Positions 16,969-26,261 of a stretch of DNA of 64,000 bases are shown here, in pieces (positions within the stretch are counted from its first letter, which is position 1; each line of letters opens with the position of its first letter). Source of the DNA: JBBDLF01 sp040879025. Its GTDB lineage: Bacteria > Pseudomonadota > Gammaproteobacteria > Pseudomonadales > Pseudohongiellaceae. The stretch covers positions 1-64,000 of the forward strand of contig JBBDLF010000033.1 of assembly GCA_040879025.1 (NCBI GenBank), written 5' to 3'. The translations under genes were made by a program, and so were the position numbers. The notes below the pieces were generated by a model that saw nothing but the letters and a program-made list of their open reading frames with translations, was not told the origin of the DNA and made no database searches.

Positions 16969-17207
16969 TCCACGCCTTTGCTTTCGAGAATATCGATAAC
17001 CAGTGCCGTTGAAAGCATCTGTTCCGCTTCTTCCGCGTCCAGCGAAACACCGAAGGCACCTTCCAGCGACATCATCAGGTTGATGATATTCAATGAATCC
17101 CAGTTCTCGACATCATCATGCGTGGTTTCCAGATTGACGGTACCGTCGGGTGCCCCGAAAACCGATTCCATAAGGCTGAATACCTGTTTTTGTGTTGCGT
17201 CGTTCAT
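16965..17207 (-). CDS. Acyl carrier protein
   Basis: An 80-residue stand-alone carrier protein with the phosphopantetheine Ser38 in NWDSLNIINLM. It is shorter on the acidic helix and more divergent than housekeeping AcpP, as carrier proteins dedicated to special pathways tend to be. It is translationally coupled to the FkbH-like gene before it and the MaoC-SDR gene after it (4-bp overlaps each side), which argues that it carries the substrate of both. Confidence 0.9.
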   Translation of the reverse strand: MNDATQKQVFSLMESVFGAPDGTVNLETTHDDVENWDSLNIINLMMSLEGAFGVSLDAEEAEQMLSTALVIDILESKGVE

Positions 17208-19006
17208 GCGTGGAACTTCCTTACATTCGGTCGAGTTGTTTGTTCTATAAAACCTGCCCAGACAGGAACCTGAGTCTCCGCCAGCACCAGCCGGAACACC
17301 CTTTCACCCGAAGCTCTGTTCTCCACCGCGTCAAAACCCTGTTCGGAATAAAAATCCCGGACTATATGGTTTCTTTTGGTCGGCGAATAATATCCCCGCA
17401 ACTCCTTGGCGCCACGGTTCCTTAATTGCGAAGTGACATAAGCAAGAAAACTGGATTCGATTTCACGGTTCATCACCCGGCAACTCATCAGAAAAGTATC
17501 AATACCCCAGATCTGTGGTTGCTCCTCTATGACAATGCCCACCGCAATCAAACCCAGTTCGCCGAACCGGTCGACAAGCCGCAGCCAGAAAACCTCTGCA
17601 CTGTCCTGTTGTGCAAACCGGCGCAACGTGTCCAGGCTGTGACGCCGGGTCGTCAAATTAAACTGGTTGGTCTTGTTGATCAGTTGAAAAATCCGTTCTT
17701 CCGTTGTCCTGTTCATGGTGCCGACAGTGGCTTTCATTTCCAGCCCGGACAGGAATTCTTCCATCGAACTCACCTGGCTTCTTGTTCTGGTTCGCTTTGC
17801 CTCCTGCTGATACATGTCGGCACGTTGCAAATCTTCGGATGACAGGCGGGGGCGGTCGAGACCGGGGAAATTCAGCAAGGCGGCCAGATAGTTCCAGGGC
17901 TCGGGCGGCAGTTCCATTACACGGACATCCGGGAGAGCCGAGCGCACCATATTACGCTCGACGGGATTGTCATCAATGAATACGAATGAATCCAGTCCGA
18001 GGTTCAACTCATCCGCGATATGAGGCAGGCTGATGGTTTTGGGTTCCCAGTGACAATGGATGGACGAAAAATCGTCTTCCTTCAAAAGCATGTCGGGATG
18101 TTCCTGAAATGCCTGCAGCACCAGTTCCCTGTCATTCTTGCTGGCAATGGCGAGCAAATAGCCCTGGGCGCGCAGCGCCAGCGCCGCGCGTTGAATATCC
18201 GCAAAAATATTGCCCGGATAGTCCCCGCCTATCTTGATTCCCTCGATACCGTCATCGCCCAGCACACCGCCCCAAAGTGTATTGTCCAGATCGAATACCA
18301 GCACCTTGGCGGACGTGCGGCGCGCGGCGGCAAAGCTTCGCACCAGGCGATTGGCGAGCGGTCGCAGAACCCGCTGACTGAAACCCATGCGCGCCATGTA
18401 GTAGAGTCTGGGATCATCCCAGGCCTCCCGACCCAGTCTCTCCACCAGTCCGGCCAGATCGAAAACATGGGTGTCAGCGGATCGGGTACAAAGCGACGCA
18501 AGTCGACGGTTCAGTTCCGATATCAGATAAACCAGCCCCTGGTCCTGGTTCGCATCGAAGATATTGAATGACAGCCGCAGCGGACTGTGAAAATTGGAGA
18601 CAAGCAGCGTAGCGGACGTCCGTTCCCGAAAACCGGTTATCAGTGCATCGAGACGGTCAAGCAACTCATCGAACGTAGAGCGGACCGCGCCGGGGCCTTC
18701 ACGATAATACGCCTCGACAAGATCGGGGTAGACATCCTCCAGCCGCAAATGCAGCCAGATACCGTGCAGATTTTTCTGCCAGACGGCACTGCCGGTATCG
18801 TACAATACTTGCTCGAACTGATTGAACGGCCCCACCCAGGGCTTCAGGGGATAACCCTGTTCGACACTTTCGAGCAGCAGATACGGTGCCAGGGAATCGA
18901 CTGTATTGCTGCTCAACAACATCAGTTCCGGTAAGGCCGTGCCGCTATACTCGTTCTCGTAAGCCCGGGCTTTCTGAATAATTGTGGCGTGGTTGTCGGA
19001 ATCCAT
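17204..19006 (-). CDS. FkbH-like HAD-IIIC protein (glyceryl-ACP type)
   Basis: The 600-residue protein has an N-terminal SGNH-like region (about 25-225) with ELMLLSSNTVDSLAPYL, and a HAD-IIIC domain with DLDNTLWGGVLGDDG (Asp239 and Asp241 catalytic). It then has FIDDNPVERNMVRSALPDVRV and a C-terminal GNAT-like part (about 420-590). FkbH proteins dephosphorylate 1,3-bisphosphoglycerate-derived glycerate and load it on an ACP; others in this family use different acids. AGGAAAG precedes the ATG. The immediate downstream ACP is the obvious partner. Full length for the family. Confidence 0.85.
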   Translation of the reverse strand: MDSDNHATIIQKARAYENEYSGTALPELMLLSSNTVDSLAPYLLLESVEQGYPLKPWVGPFNQFEQVLYDTGSAVWQKNLHGIWLHLRLEDVYPDLVEAYYREGPGAVRSTFDELLDRLDALITGFRERTSATLLVSNFHSPLRLSFNIFDANQDQGLVYLISELNRRLASLCTRSADTHVFDLAGLVERLGREAWDDPRLYYMARMGFSQRVLRPLANRLVRSFAAARRTSAKVLVFDLDNTLWGGVLGDDGIEGIKIGGDYPGNIFADIQRAALALRAQGYLLAIASKNDRELVLQAFQEHPDMLLKEDDFSSIHCHWEPKTISLPHIADELNLGLDSFVFIDDNPVERNMVRSALPDVRVMELPPEPWNYLAALLNFPGLDRPRLSSEDLQRADMYQQEAKRTRTRSQVSSMEEFLSGLEMKATVGTMNRTTEERIFQLINKTNQFNLTTRRHSLDTLRRFAQQDSAEVFWLRLVDRFGELGLIAVGIVIEEQPQIWGIDTFLMSCRVMNREIESSFLAYVTSQLRNRGAKELRGYYSPTKRNHIVRDFYSEQGFDAVENRASGERVFRLVLAETQVPVWAGFIEQTTRPNVRKFHA

Positions 19007-19021
19007 AGGTTACTTTCCTGG

Positions 19022-19960
19022 TTAACTGGTGCCCCCGAGTTTGAGCTTGTCCACCATCCATCTCGTTTGCAGTCGTGCCCTTTCGCGGTTCGTCAGAGTA
19101 TGTACACCACCGTGTTGATCCCGTAAATAATCGAGCAAGGTGGAGACGGGAACAAACCAGCCGTTCTTCCGGCTCAGTCTGTTCATCAGATGTTTGAAGC
19201 GGGAATTGACACGGCCGTTTTCCACAAACCCTTTGCCAAAATGGGTGTAAACGATACATGCCCCGCCTTCGGCTTCGAGCCGGTCCTGGTTTTTTTCCGC
19301 CAGCAGCTTGTTGAACGCGTCAAGGTTCGGTGCTTCGGAAGAGGCAAACCAGGATTTGACATACGGGCGTCCGGGATCGTAATACGGCATGTAGGGGGCC
19401 GCGCGCAGCGTATTGATGTCCAGAAATACAAAGTTGCGCACGTAGTCGACATGCTCCTGGCAAATATCACCCCAGAACAAGTTGCTGTCGGGTACATGCC
19501 CCTTGAAGGCACCCGCCCGCTTGAAACGGTGCAGGCCGAGATAGGCCCACCGGTGCCATCCACTTAGCCTGGCGTCACCCCAGTAGATTCCTTCGAAGCA
19601 GCCTTCGTGATTGGCATGGGCTTTGGGAAAATGACCGAACAACTCCCTGAAACGGTCGATTCCCTGCCGCACCTGGTCGCGCGTAGAGGTGTGATAGGCC
19701 ACACAATGAAGTGCAATCTCGTAGTCAAGACGCTGCAGATGCTGAACCCAGTTGAGATAGTCAGGCTCTTCGCAGGTAGCCCCTCCAATCACGGGGATTT
19801 GATCGCCCCTGAGAGGCCAGACTGATTTGGTGGTTCTGATCCCCAGATCCTGAAGGTATCGATACAGAACCGGTCCATTTTTCAGCGTGGTTAAATCCGT
19901 GTCATCGAAAACCGTAAAGGCAAAACGCTTGTTATCCGGCCATTTGACCTGAAAATCCAA
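19022..19960 (-). CDS. Polysaccharide deacetylase-like (NodB-fold) protein
   Basis: This 312-residue protein has the layout of a NodB-fold deacetylase: FAFTVFDDTDL (two Asp near residue 19), then YEIALHCVAYHTST (His pair) and CIVYTHFGKGF near the C-terminus. Such enzymes remove acetyl from sugars; no signal peptide is seen, so the substrate is probably cytosolic, for example a nucleotide or lipid-linked sugar. The start is TTG at 19960 with GGAG 8 bases upstream. It leads the cassette, 15 bp before the FkbH gene. Confidence 0.6.
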   Translation of the reverse strand: MDFQVKWPDNKRFAFTVFDDTDLTTLKNGPVLYRYLQDLGIRTTKSVWPLRGDQIPVIGGATCEEPDYLNWVQHLQRLDYEIALHCVAYHTSTRDQVRQGIDRFRELFGHFPKAHANHEGCFEGIYWGDARLSGWHRWAYLGLHRFKRAGAFKGHVPDSNLFWGDICQEHVDYVRNFVFLDINTLRAAPYMPYYDPGRPYVKSWFASSEAPNLDAFNKLLAEKNQDRLEAEGGACIVYTHFGKGFVENGRVNSRFKHLMNRLSRKNGWFVPVSTLLDYLRDQHGGVHTLTNRERARLQTRWMVDKLKLGGTS

Positions 19961-20037
19961 TTCAACTTCTCCACTGTGGCAGAGTTGGTCCCTAAACTGC
20001 TCACTTTTATCAAAAATCAGTGGGAAATCAATCCGGT

Positions 20038-20105
20038 AAAGACCTCCATTCAGGTCTTTCTATCCTGTAGCACCCCGATAACCCGCGTGAGGGGGGTAGC
20101 GGGTT
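20038..20105 (-). terminator. Candidate hairpins after fbpC
   Basis: Two inverted repeats stand between fbpC and the deacetylase operon: AAAGACCT/AGGTCTTT (20038-20059) and AACCCGC/GCGGGTT (20080-20105). Neither is followed by a clean U-run, so termination is only likely. The rest of 19961-20125 shows nothing further. Confidence 0.35.
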
Positions 20106-20125
20106 CGGAATTGGCTGGTCCGCGG

Positions 20126-21172
20126 TCAGGCGGCGGGGAAAACCACCAGGTGATCCATCTCAAGACGGATGCCAATTGGCTCGTCCACAGCATGTCTGTG
20201 GTGACTGGGCACCAGGCTCAGAATTCTCGCGCCACTGTCCAGCGCCAGCGTGTATAGAAACTCAGCGCCGCGAAAGGCCTTTTCAACCACCCTGCCGGTC
20301 ATCGGACTGTCATCGTCATGAATAACATCATCCGGCCGGATCAGTACCTGCAGTGCGGTGCCCGGAGGAAATCCATGCTCGCCCCCGCCGCGCAGGACTC
20401 CCAGTTCCGTCATCACGCTATCGGGACCGTCAGCGACTGCCGGCAAAAATATTCCTTCACCGACGAAGTTGGCCACGTACTCGCTGACCGGCTCGTGGTA
20501 GAGCCGGAAAGCGGTACTCCATTGCAGGAGTTCGCCCTTGCGCATCACGCCGATGACATCAGCCATGGCAAAGGCTTCAAGCTGGTTGTGACTCACCAGC
20601 ACAGTGGTTATGCCGTCATGTTTCAGCACCAGGCGAATTTCACGCGCAATGTCCTCACGCAACTCCACGTCCAGACTGGCAAAGGGTTCATCCAGCAAGA
20701 GAATGGATGGGCGAGGCGCCATGGCCCGAGCCACCGCCACACGTTGTTGCTGACCGCCGGACAGCCGATGGGGGTAGGCGGGGAGCAACTCGCCAATCTG
20801 CAGCATGTCAGACAGTTCCGCGACACGGCGGCGCGTGTCGGTTCGGCTGTGTTGGTACAGGCCAAACGCGATATTTTCCTCGACAGTCAAATGAGGAAAC
20901 AGCGCATAGTCCTGAAACACCATGCCCACGGCACGCTGTTCAACGGCGATTTGGCTGGAAACGCTGCTGACGCAAATTCCCTTCACATGTATTTCGCCGG
21001 TCCGCACCGGTTCAAACCCGGCGATGGCGCGAAGCATTGTTGTTTTACCACAACCGCTGGGTCCCAGCAGGCAGCCGATACTGCCTGCGGACAACGCCAG
21101 GCTCACGTGTTTGACTATAGTTGTCCCGTCAAGCGAGACAGACACATCAGTTAATTCAAGGGCGTGGGTCAT
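20126..21172 (-). CDS. fbpC: Ferric iron ABC transporter ATPase FbpC
   Basis: This 348-residue ATPase has Walker A GPSGCGKTTMLRAI, signature LSGGQQQRVAVARAM and Walker B ILLLDEPFASLD. A C-terminal TOBE-like domain follows (about 265-345). It powers Fe3+ uptake across the inner membrane with FbpB and FbpA. The start is ATG 21172, overlapping the end of fbpB by 17 bp; a longer in-frame ORF is inside fbpB. The gene order fbpA-B-C and the Fur-like boxes upstream support iron. Close relatives carry sulfate or putrescine, but the substrate-binding protein argues for iron. Confidence 0.88.
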   Translation of the reverse strand: MTHALELTDVSVSLDGTTIVKHVSLALSAGSIGCLLGPSGCGKTTMLRAIAGFEPVRTGEIHVKGICVSSVSSQIAVEQRAVGMVFQDYALFPHLTVEENIAFGLYQHSRTDTRRRVAELSDMLQIGELLPAYPHRLSGGQQQRVAVARAMAPRPSILLLDEPFASLDVELREDIAREIRLVLKHDGITTVLVSHNQLEAFAMADVIGVMRKGELLQWSTAFRLYHEPVSEYVANFVGEGIFLPAVADGPDSVMTELGVLRGGGEHGFPPGTALQVLIRPDDVIHDDDSPMTGRVVEKAFRGAEFLYTLALDSGARILSLVPSHHRHAVDEPIGIRLEMDHLVVFPAA

Positions 21173-22853
21173 TACCGGGTCTGGCTCGGGAAATACTGAG
21201 GCTGAGAATAATAACAGGAATGATTCCCGCCAGGACAATCATCAAGGCGGAACTGGCTGCTTCCGCAAGGCGTTCCTGATTGGCCAGTTCATAGGTGCGA
21301 ATCGCCAGCGTGTTGAAATTGAACGGACGCAGGATCAGCGTTGCGGGCAACTCCTTGAGCACATCGACAAATACCAGCAGCGCGGCGGTAAGCAGACTCC
21401 CCCGCAACAAGGGAACGTGAACCCGGCGAAGAATGCGAAGCGGCCCCATTCCCAGAGACTTTCCCACATCATCCATGGACGGCTTGATTTTGCCGAGGCC
21501 GGCATCAACCGTGTTCATGGCAAGCGGCAGAAAGCGAACAGTGTAGGCAAAGATCACTGCGACCAGCGTCCCGCTCAGCAGCAGCCCGGTGGAAATATCA
21601 AATTGCCGCCGCATCCAGCCATCCAGTGTGTTATCCAGCCAGGCGAAAGGGATCAAAACACCTACCGCAATAACAGTTCCGGGTATGGCATATCCGAGGC
21701 CCAGAAACCGGAAGCCGCTTCTTACCGGCAAGGTAGGTTGCAGCCGCTTGCCATAGGCAATGCACAATCCCAGCAGCAGGGCGATGCAGGCCGCGATGGT
21801 GGCCAGCCGGATACTGTTGAGAAACAGGGTAATAAATGCGGCCCTGTCAATCTGATTCCAGGTTTCCATAGTCCAGAACAGCAACTGCAGGAACGGGATC
21901 AAGAACCCCGCCAGCACGGGTAATGCGCAGCACCCAATGGCCGCGGCACACTTCCAGCCTCGCAAACGGGGTCGAGGTAACCGGGTGTATTTGGTACTGG
22001 TGTGGTGATACCGGGCCTGCCGGCGCGACCACTGTTCCGCCAGTATCAGAAACAGAATGAACGTCATCAGCACCACTGACAGCTGTGCCGCCGCCGTGCT
22101 GCTGCCCAGACCGAACCAGGTACGGAAAATTCCTGTGGTGAATACCGAAAGTCCGAAATATTGTACCGTACCGTAATCCGCGAGAGTTTCCATCAATACC
22201 AGCGCCAGCCCCGCAATGATGGCCGGTCGCGCCAAAGGAATGGCAATTTTAAACAACGTTCGAAGCGGGCCGGCACCGAGTGTACGGGATACTTCCAGCA
22301 CACATACCGACTGTTCCAGAAACGCGACACGTGACAGCAGATAGACGTAGGGATACAGCACCAGGGCCAGCATGACAATTGCGCCGCCGAGAGAGCGAAT
22401 GGAAGGAAACCAGTACTCTCCAAAGCTCAGACCGAACCAGTCGCGAATAGACGACTGCACCGGACCTGCCACATCCAGCATCCCGGTATAGGTATAGGCA
22501 ATAATGTAGGCCGGTATCGCCAGCGGCAGCACCAGCGCCCATTCAAACAGCCTGCTGGCGGGGAACCGCGTCATGGTGACCAGCCACGCCGGTACCACGC
22601 CAATCACCAGCACCAGCAGCCCGACGCCGGTCATCAGCAACAGGGACTGACCAATGTATTCCCACAACAGGGTTTCGTACAGATGCTGCCATACACCATC
22701 AGTGGATAGCCCTACAGAAAAGATAATCGTCAGCGCGGGCACACTGAGCAGCGCGCAGAGCAGCACGATGCCTGCTGTAAGAAAGGGAATTGAAAACCGG
22801 AAGCCTGAAGACGGCAAAGCCCCGGAGGGGGCTTTACCTGACCTGAATTTCAT
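21156..22853 (-). CDS. fbpB: Ferric iron ABC transporter permease FbpB
   Basis: The 565-residue permease carries two fused BPD_transp domains, each of about six membrane helices (roughly 30-290 and 320-560), the pattern of FbpB/SfuB. EAA-loop-like stretches occur at ARTLGAGPLRTLFKIAIPLA-type positions and at GKSLGMGPLRILRRVHVPLL. It forms the inner-membrane channel for iron. There is no clear ribosome-binding site before ATG 22853, and codons 7-13 coincide with a strong hairpin. Confidence 0.88.
   Translation of the reverse strand: MKFRSGKAPSGALPSSGFRFSIPFLTAGIVLLCALLSVPALTIIFSVGLSTDGVWQHLYETLLWEYIGQSLLLMTGVGLLVLVIGVVPAWLVTMTRFPASRLFEWALVLPLAIPAYIIAYTYTGMLDVAGPVQSSIRDWFGLSFGEYWFPSIRSLGGAIVMLALVLYPYVYLLSRVAFLEQSVCVLEVSRTLGAGPLRTLFKIAIPLARPAIIAGLALVLMETLADYGTVQYFGLSVFTTGIFRTWFGLGSSTAAAQLSVVLMTFILFLILAEQWSRRQARYHHTSTKYTRLPRPRLRGWKCAAAIGCCALPVLAGFLIPFLQLLFWTMETWNQIDRAAFITLFLNSIRLATIAACIALLLGLCIAYGKRLQPTLPVRSGFRFLGLGYAIPGTVIAVGVLIPFAWLDNTLDGWMRRQFDISTGLLLSGTLVAVIFAYTVRFLPLAMNTVDAGLGKIKPSMDDVGKSLGMGPLRILRRVHVPLLRGSLLTAALLVFVDVLKELPATLILRPFNFNTLAIRTYELANQERLAEAASSALMIVLAGIIPVIILSLSISRARPGNDPRP
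22816..22835 (-). terminator. Hairpin at fbpA-fbpB junction
   Basis: Perfect inverted repeat AAAGCCCC / GGGGCTTT with loop GGAG, within the first codons of fbpB, 58 bp after the fbpA stop. No U-run follows, so it is more likely an attenuator or RNA-stability element than a full terminator. It would favour the periplasmic binding protein over the permease. Confidence 0.5.
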
Positions 22854-22893
22854 ACGGTACCGGTTCGATCAACACTGTTCATGGGCCACAGGG

Positions 22894-23913
22894 TTATCGC
22901 CAGCCTGCCCGGTCCATCAGGCGCACCGCTTCGGCATTATGAATACCCAGTTCTTCAAGGGCGATAGAATCGGCCTTGAAACTACCCCAGTTCCGCAGGG
23001 TATCGCTGACCGGGATGCCGTCTCGTACCGGAAATTCATTATTGACGTCAGCATACCAGGACTGGGATTCGTCGCTCACCAGAAATTCAAGCAGACGTAC
23101 CGCAGCTTCCGGGTTGGGTGCGTGCTCGGTGACACCCGCGCCACTGATGTTGATATGAGCACCGCGATCGGACTGGTTAGGCCAGAACAGGTTCACCTGT
23201 TCCGCGGTTTGCCGCTCGTCCCCAGCGGTTGAATCGAGCATTCCCGCCAGATAATAAGTGTTGATTACGGCCACGTCACACTGACCTGCAACGATGGCGC
23301 TGACCTGATCACGGTCGCCGCCCTGGGGGCTGCGTGCCATATTCGCTACCAGACCCCGGACCCAGGATTCGGTTTCCGCCACTCCATGATGACTGATCAT
23401 GGAAGCCACCAGCGACTGATTATAGATATTGGAGGACGACCGAATACAGATTCTGCCCGACCACCGGGGTTCAGCCAGCGCTTCATAGGTGGAGAGTTGT
23501 GCGGGATCCACCCTGTCTTTGTGATACACAATGACGCGGGATCGCAATGACATGGCATACCACTGGTTGTCGGAATCGCGATAATGCTCGGGGATGCGTT
23601 TCTCCAGCAGATCAGAACTGATGCTCCGTAACACGCCCTGCTCTTTGGCGCGATACAGTCGGCCGACATCCACGGTCAGCAGGATATCAGCGGGAGAATT
23701 GGCTCCCTCCCTGGCGATTCGGGTTATCAGTTCATCGGCACCGCCGGTGATCAGGTTGACCTGGATCCCGGTTTGGTCAGTGAACCGGTCCAGAATGGGC
23801 TTGATCAGGTTTTCCTGTCGGGCTGAATAGATATTAACTTCGTCCGCGAACGCGGCAACCATATATGACAGCGATATAACAGACGCCAGGGTCAGGGCCA
23901 GAAATTTACGCAT
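22894..23913 (-). CDS. fbpA: Periplasmic ferric iron-binding protein FbpA
   Basis: This 339-residue binding protein has a signal peptide (cleavage near AFAD, about residue 23) and starts its mature part with EVNIYSARQENLIKPIL. The tandem tyrosines of ferric-binding proteins are present in INTYYLAGM. It captures Fe3+ in the periplasm for FbpBC. ATG at 23913 follows GGAG at 6 bases; a TTG six bases upstream is weaker. It faces the TonB-dependent receptor gene across a region with Fur-like boxes. Confidence 0.9.
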   Translation of the reverse strand: MRKFLALTLASVISLSYMVAAFADEVNIYSARQENLIKPILDRFTDQTGIQVNLITGGADELITRIAREGANSPADILLTVDVGRLYRAKEQGVLRSISSDLLEKRIPEHYRDSDNQWYAMSLRSRVIVYHKDRVDPAQLSTYEALAEPRWSGRICIRSSSNIYNQSLVASMISHHGVAETESWVRGLVANMARSPQGGDRDQVSAIVAGQCDVAVINTYYLAGMLDSTAGDERQTAEQVNLFWPNQSDRGAHINISGAGVTEHAPNPEAAVRLLEFLVSDESQSWYADVNNEFPVRDGIPVSDTLRNWGSFKADSIALEELGIHNAEAVRLMDRAGWR

Positions 23914-23950
23914 ATTCAACTCCGGGAAGTTTGAGGGTGGCTCTAATCTT

Positions 23951-23969
23951 AATGATAATAGCTATCATT
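23951..23969. promoter_or_regulatory. Fur box (strong candidate)
   Basis: AATGATAATAGCTATCATT contains a 7-1-7 palindrome TGATAAT-A-GCTATCA (23953-23967), 12 of 14 positions matching the Fur consensus TGATAATnATTATCA. It lies between divergent fbpA and the TonB-dependent receptor, so it could repress both when iron is plentiful. Confidence 0.8.
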
Positions 23970-24006
23970 TAGATTTGCAATGCCGTTTGTACCCGGTACG
24001 CTTGCA

Positions 24007-24025
24007 AATGCGAATTGTTATCATT
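24007..24025. promoter_or_regulatory. Second, weaker Fur-like site
   Basis: AATGCGAATTGTTATCATT shares one good half-site (GTTATCA against ATTATCA); the other half is poor. It lies 46 bp before the receptor ATG and may extend Fur binding toward that gene. Confidence 0.45.
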
Positions 24026-24070
24026 AATATTACGAACCTTGTTCAAGCGTTTATTCAAGGATCGTTCAAT

Positions 24071-26239
24071 ATGAAAATCAAGCTCGCCCCTTTAAGTCTG
24101 CGTTGCAGCATCGCCCTGGTCATGCTGGCCGGTGGCACGTCCCCGGCGCTGGCCCAGAGCCTGCAGGGCAGTGAACTCGAGGAGTTCGTCATTATCGGCA
24201 GCCGCGAGGCCGCGCGGCAGGTCGCCGGCTCGGGCGCCGTTATAACGCCAAAGCAAATGCAGGTGGAAGCGGCGACCGACATTAACCAGTTGCTCAAAAC
24301 CATTCCCGGAATTTACATCCGCGAGGAAGAAGGTCTCGGCCTGCGGCCCAATATCGGCATTCGTGGCGCCACTTCGGAGCGAAGCAGCAAAGTCACGTTG
24401 ATGGAGGATGGTGTGTTGATGGCGCCGGCACCCTATGCCGATCCCGCGGCGTACTATTTCCCCACCACGCAACGGCAGTCGGCCGTTGAAGTACTCAAGG
24501 GTGCTCCCCTGCTTCGCTACGGCCCCCAGACCACCGGCGGCGTTTTAAACATGGTTTCCACCCCGGTTCCCGGGGCTGCCGAAGGTCATATGCGGGTCAT
24601 GGCCGATGGAAACGGCTCCACTGATCTGCACGGCCGGTACGGCACTCAGTACGACCAATGGAACTGGATGCTGGAAACGGTACAGAGGAATGGCAGTGGA
24701 TTCAAGAATATCGATCGTCACAGTAACCGCGGTGATTTCCGCATAGAAGACTATGTCGCCAAAATTGGATGGCAGTCTGATAATGACAGCCGCAATCAAA
24801 GCCTGTTACTGAAGATGCAATATTCCGAAGAGTCTTCGGAAGAGACCTATCTGGGCCTGACGGATGCCGATTTTGACCAGGACAGCACCCGCCGTTACGG
24901 CATGTCGGCCATCGATGAAATGAATAACCGCCACAGCAGCCTGCAGTTGACCTACCGGGTCGACCTCATGGATAACCTGACTGCCAGCGCAACAGCCTAC
25001 GATATCAATTTCAAGCGTAACTGGTACAAACTCGCCAATGGCGGCGGATTCATCAACGACGCCAATGCCGGAGACAGCACCGCTAGGGATATATTGCACG
25101 GCGTGCAGGATGTTTCCGGCCTGAATTACAAAAACAACAACCGAAGTTATTTTTCCCGTGGCGTGGACCTGAACTTTAACCTGCAACTCGATAATCACTC
25201 GCTGGACGCCGGCGTGCGCATTCATGAAGATGAAGTGGACCGGTTTCAGATTGCAGACCTGTTTGACCAGATCGACGGCACACTGCACTACAGCAGCACC
25301 ATTCTTCCCGGTTCCGGAGACAATCGCGTGGGCGGGTCCGAGGCCCTGGCTTTGTGGCTGGTGGATAACTGGCAGGTGACTGACGCATTGAAAGTCACCG
25401 CTGCCCTGCGACATGAGTCGGTGGATACCGCGGAAGTTCGCTACTCCGATCTGGATCGCTCAAACGTGGCCCGGCATACGCCCAATGACGTCAGTGAATG
25501 GCTGCCCGGAGCCTCGCTTACCTATGATCTGAACGATGACTGGCAACTGCTCGCCGGTGTGCACAGGGGCTTCTCCCCGCTGGGCGCAGGCGCAGGCGAT
25601 CGCGAAGACCCCGAAACCAGTACCAACTGGGAAACCGGCGTCCGTTATAACAGTGCCAGTTGGTACCTTGAAGGCGTTGCCTTTTATAGCGATTTTTCCG
25701 ACAAGACGGAAAACTGTTCTCTGGCCAGTCCATGCAGTGACGGAAGTACATCCGGCTCTTATACCACCGGGGAGGCCGTGGTGGGCGGTGTGGAGCTTCA
25801 GGCCAGTGCCGTATTTCAGCACGGTCGTGCCAGCATACCCGTGGATATCGCCTATACGTGGACTGATGCCGAAGTCAGCGATGATAACCCGGTAACCGGT
25901 GTGATGGTCGGCGATCTGCTCAAGGACATCCCGGAGCATGTCTACAGCCTGCGGGCGGGCCTGGAACTCGACAATGGCTGGAACAGCTATCTGATCGCCA
26001 AATACTTGGATAGAATGTGTTCTGGTGTCGGATGCAACCGGAGCGGGAGCGATTTTGCGGAAACCGAATCTCTGTTCGTGGTTGACCTGATCAGTCATTA
26101 TGATTTCAGTGAGCAGATCAATGTTTTTCTCAAGCTCGAAAATGTGTTCGACGAGCAACGGATTGTCTCCCGTAACCCACAGGGCGCCAGACCCAACAAA
26201 CCCCGTATCGCGTCTTTGGGGGTGGACTTCAGCTTCTGA
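24071..26239 (+). CDS. TonB-dependent outer-membrane receptor (FecA-like)
   Basis: The 722-residue receptor has a signal peptide ending ALAQ (about residue 29), then a TonB-box-like EEFVIIGSR and a plug domain (about 40-155) with LLKTIPGIYIREEEG and GGVLNMVSTPV. A barrel of about 560 residues ends in the C-terminal Phe (LGVDFSF). It imports a ferric chelate using TonB energy; the plug resembles FecA, the ferric citrate receptor, but no fecIR pair is nearby. The ATG at 24071 has AAGGA about 9 bases upstream. Expression is likely iron-repressed through the Fur box upstream. Confidence 0.85.
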   Translation: MKIKLAPLSLRCSIALVMLAGGTSPALAQSLQGSELEEFVIIGSREAARQVAGSGAVITPKQMQVEAATDINQLLKTIPGIYIREEEGLGLRPNIGIRGATSERSSKVTLMEDGVLMAPAPYADPAAYYFPTTQRQSAVEVLKGAPLLRYGPQTTGGVLNMVSTPVPGAAEGHMRVMADGNGSTDLHGRYGTQYDQWNWMLETVQRNGSGFKNIDRHSNRGDFRIEDYVAKIGWQSDNDSRNQSLLLKMQYSEESSEETYLGLTDADFDQDSTRRYGMSAIDEMNNRHSSLQLTYRVDLMDNLTASATAYDINFKRNWYKLANGGGFINDANAGDSTARDILHGVQDVSGLNYKNNNRSYFSRGVDLNFNLQLDNHSLDAGVRIHEDEVDRFQIADLFDQIDGTLHYSSTILPGSGDNRVGGSEALALWLVDNWQVTDALKVTAALRHESVDTAEVRYSDLDRSNVARHTPNDVSEWLPGASLTYDLNDDWQLLAGVHRGFSPLGAGAGDREDPETSTNWETGVRYNSASWYLEGVAFYSDFSDKTENCSLASPCSDGSTSGSYTTGEAVVGGVELQASAVFQHGRASIPVDIAYTWTDAEVSDDNPVTGVMVGDLLKDIPEHVYSLRAGLELDNGWNSYLIAKYLDRMCSGVGCNRSGSDFAETESLFVVDLISHYDFSEQINVFLKLENVFDEQRIVSRNPQGARPNKPRIASLGVDFSF

Positions 26240-26261
26240 CGATTCAGGCCTGCCCCGACTG

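Noticed and set aside
20922..21923. 333-residue plus-strand open frame
   Set aside because: It spans the opposite strand of fbpC and fbpB, both of which have clear motifs; Gln/Arg/Asn-rich shadow.
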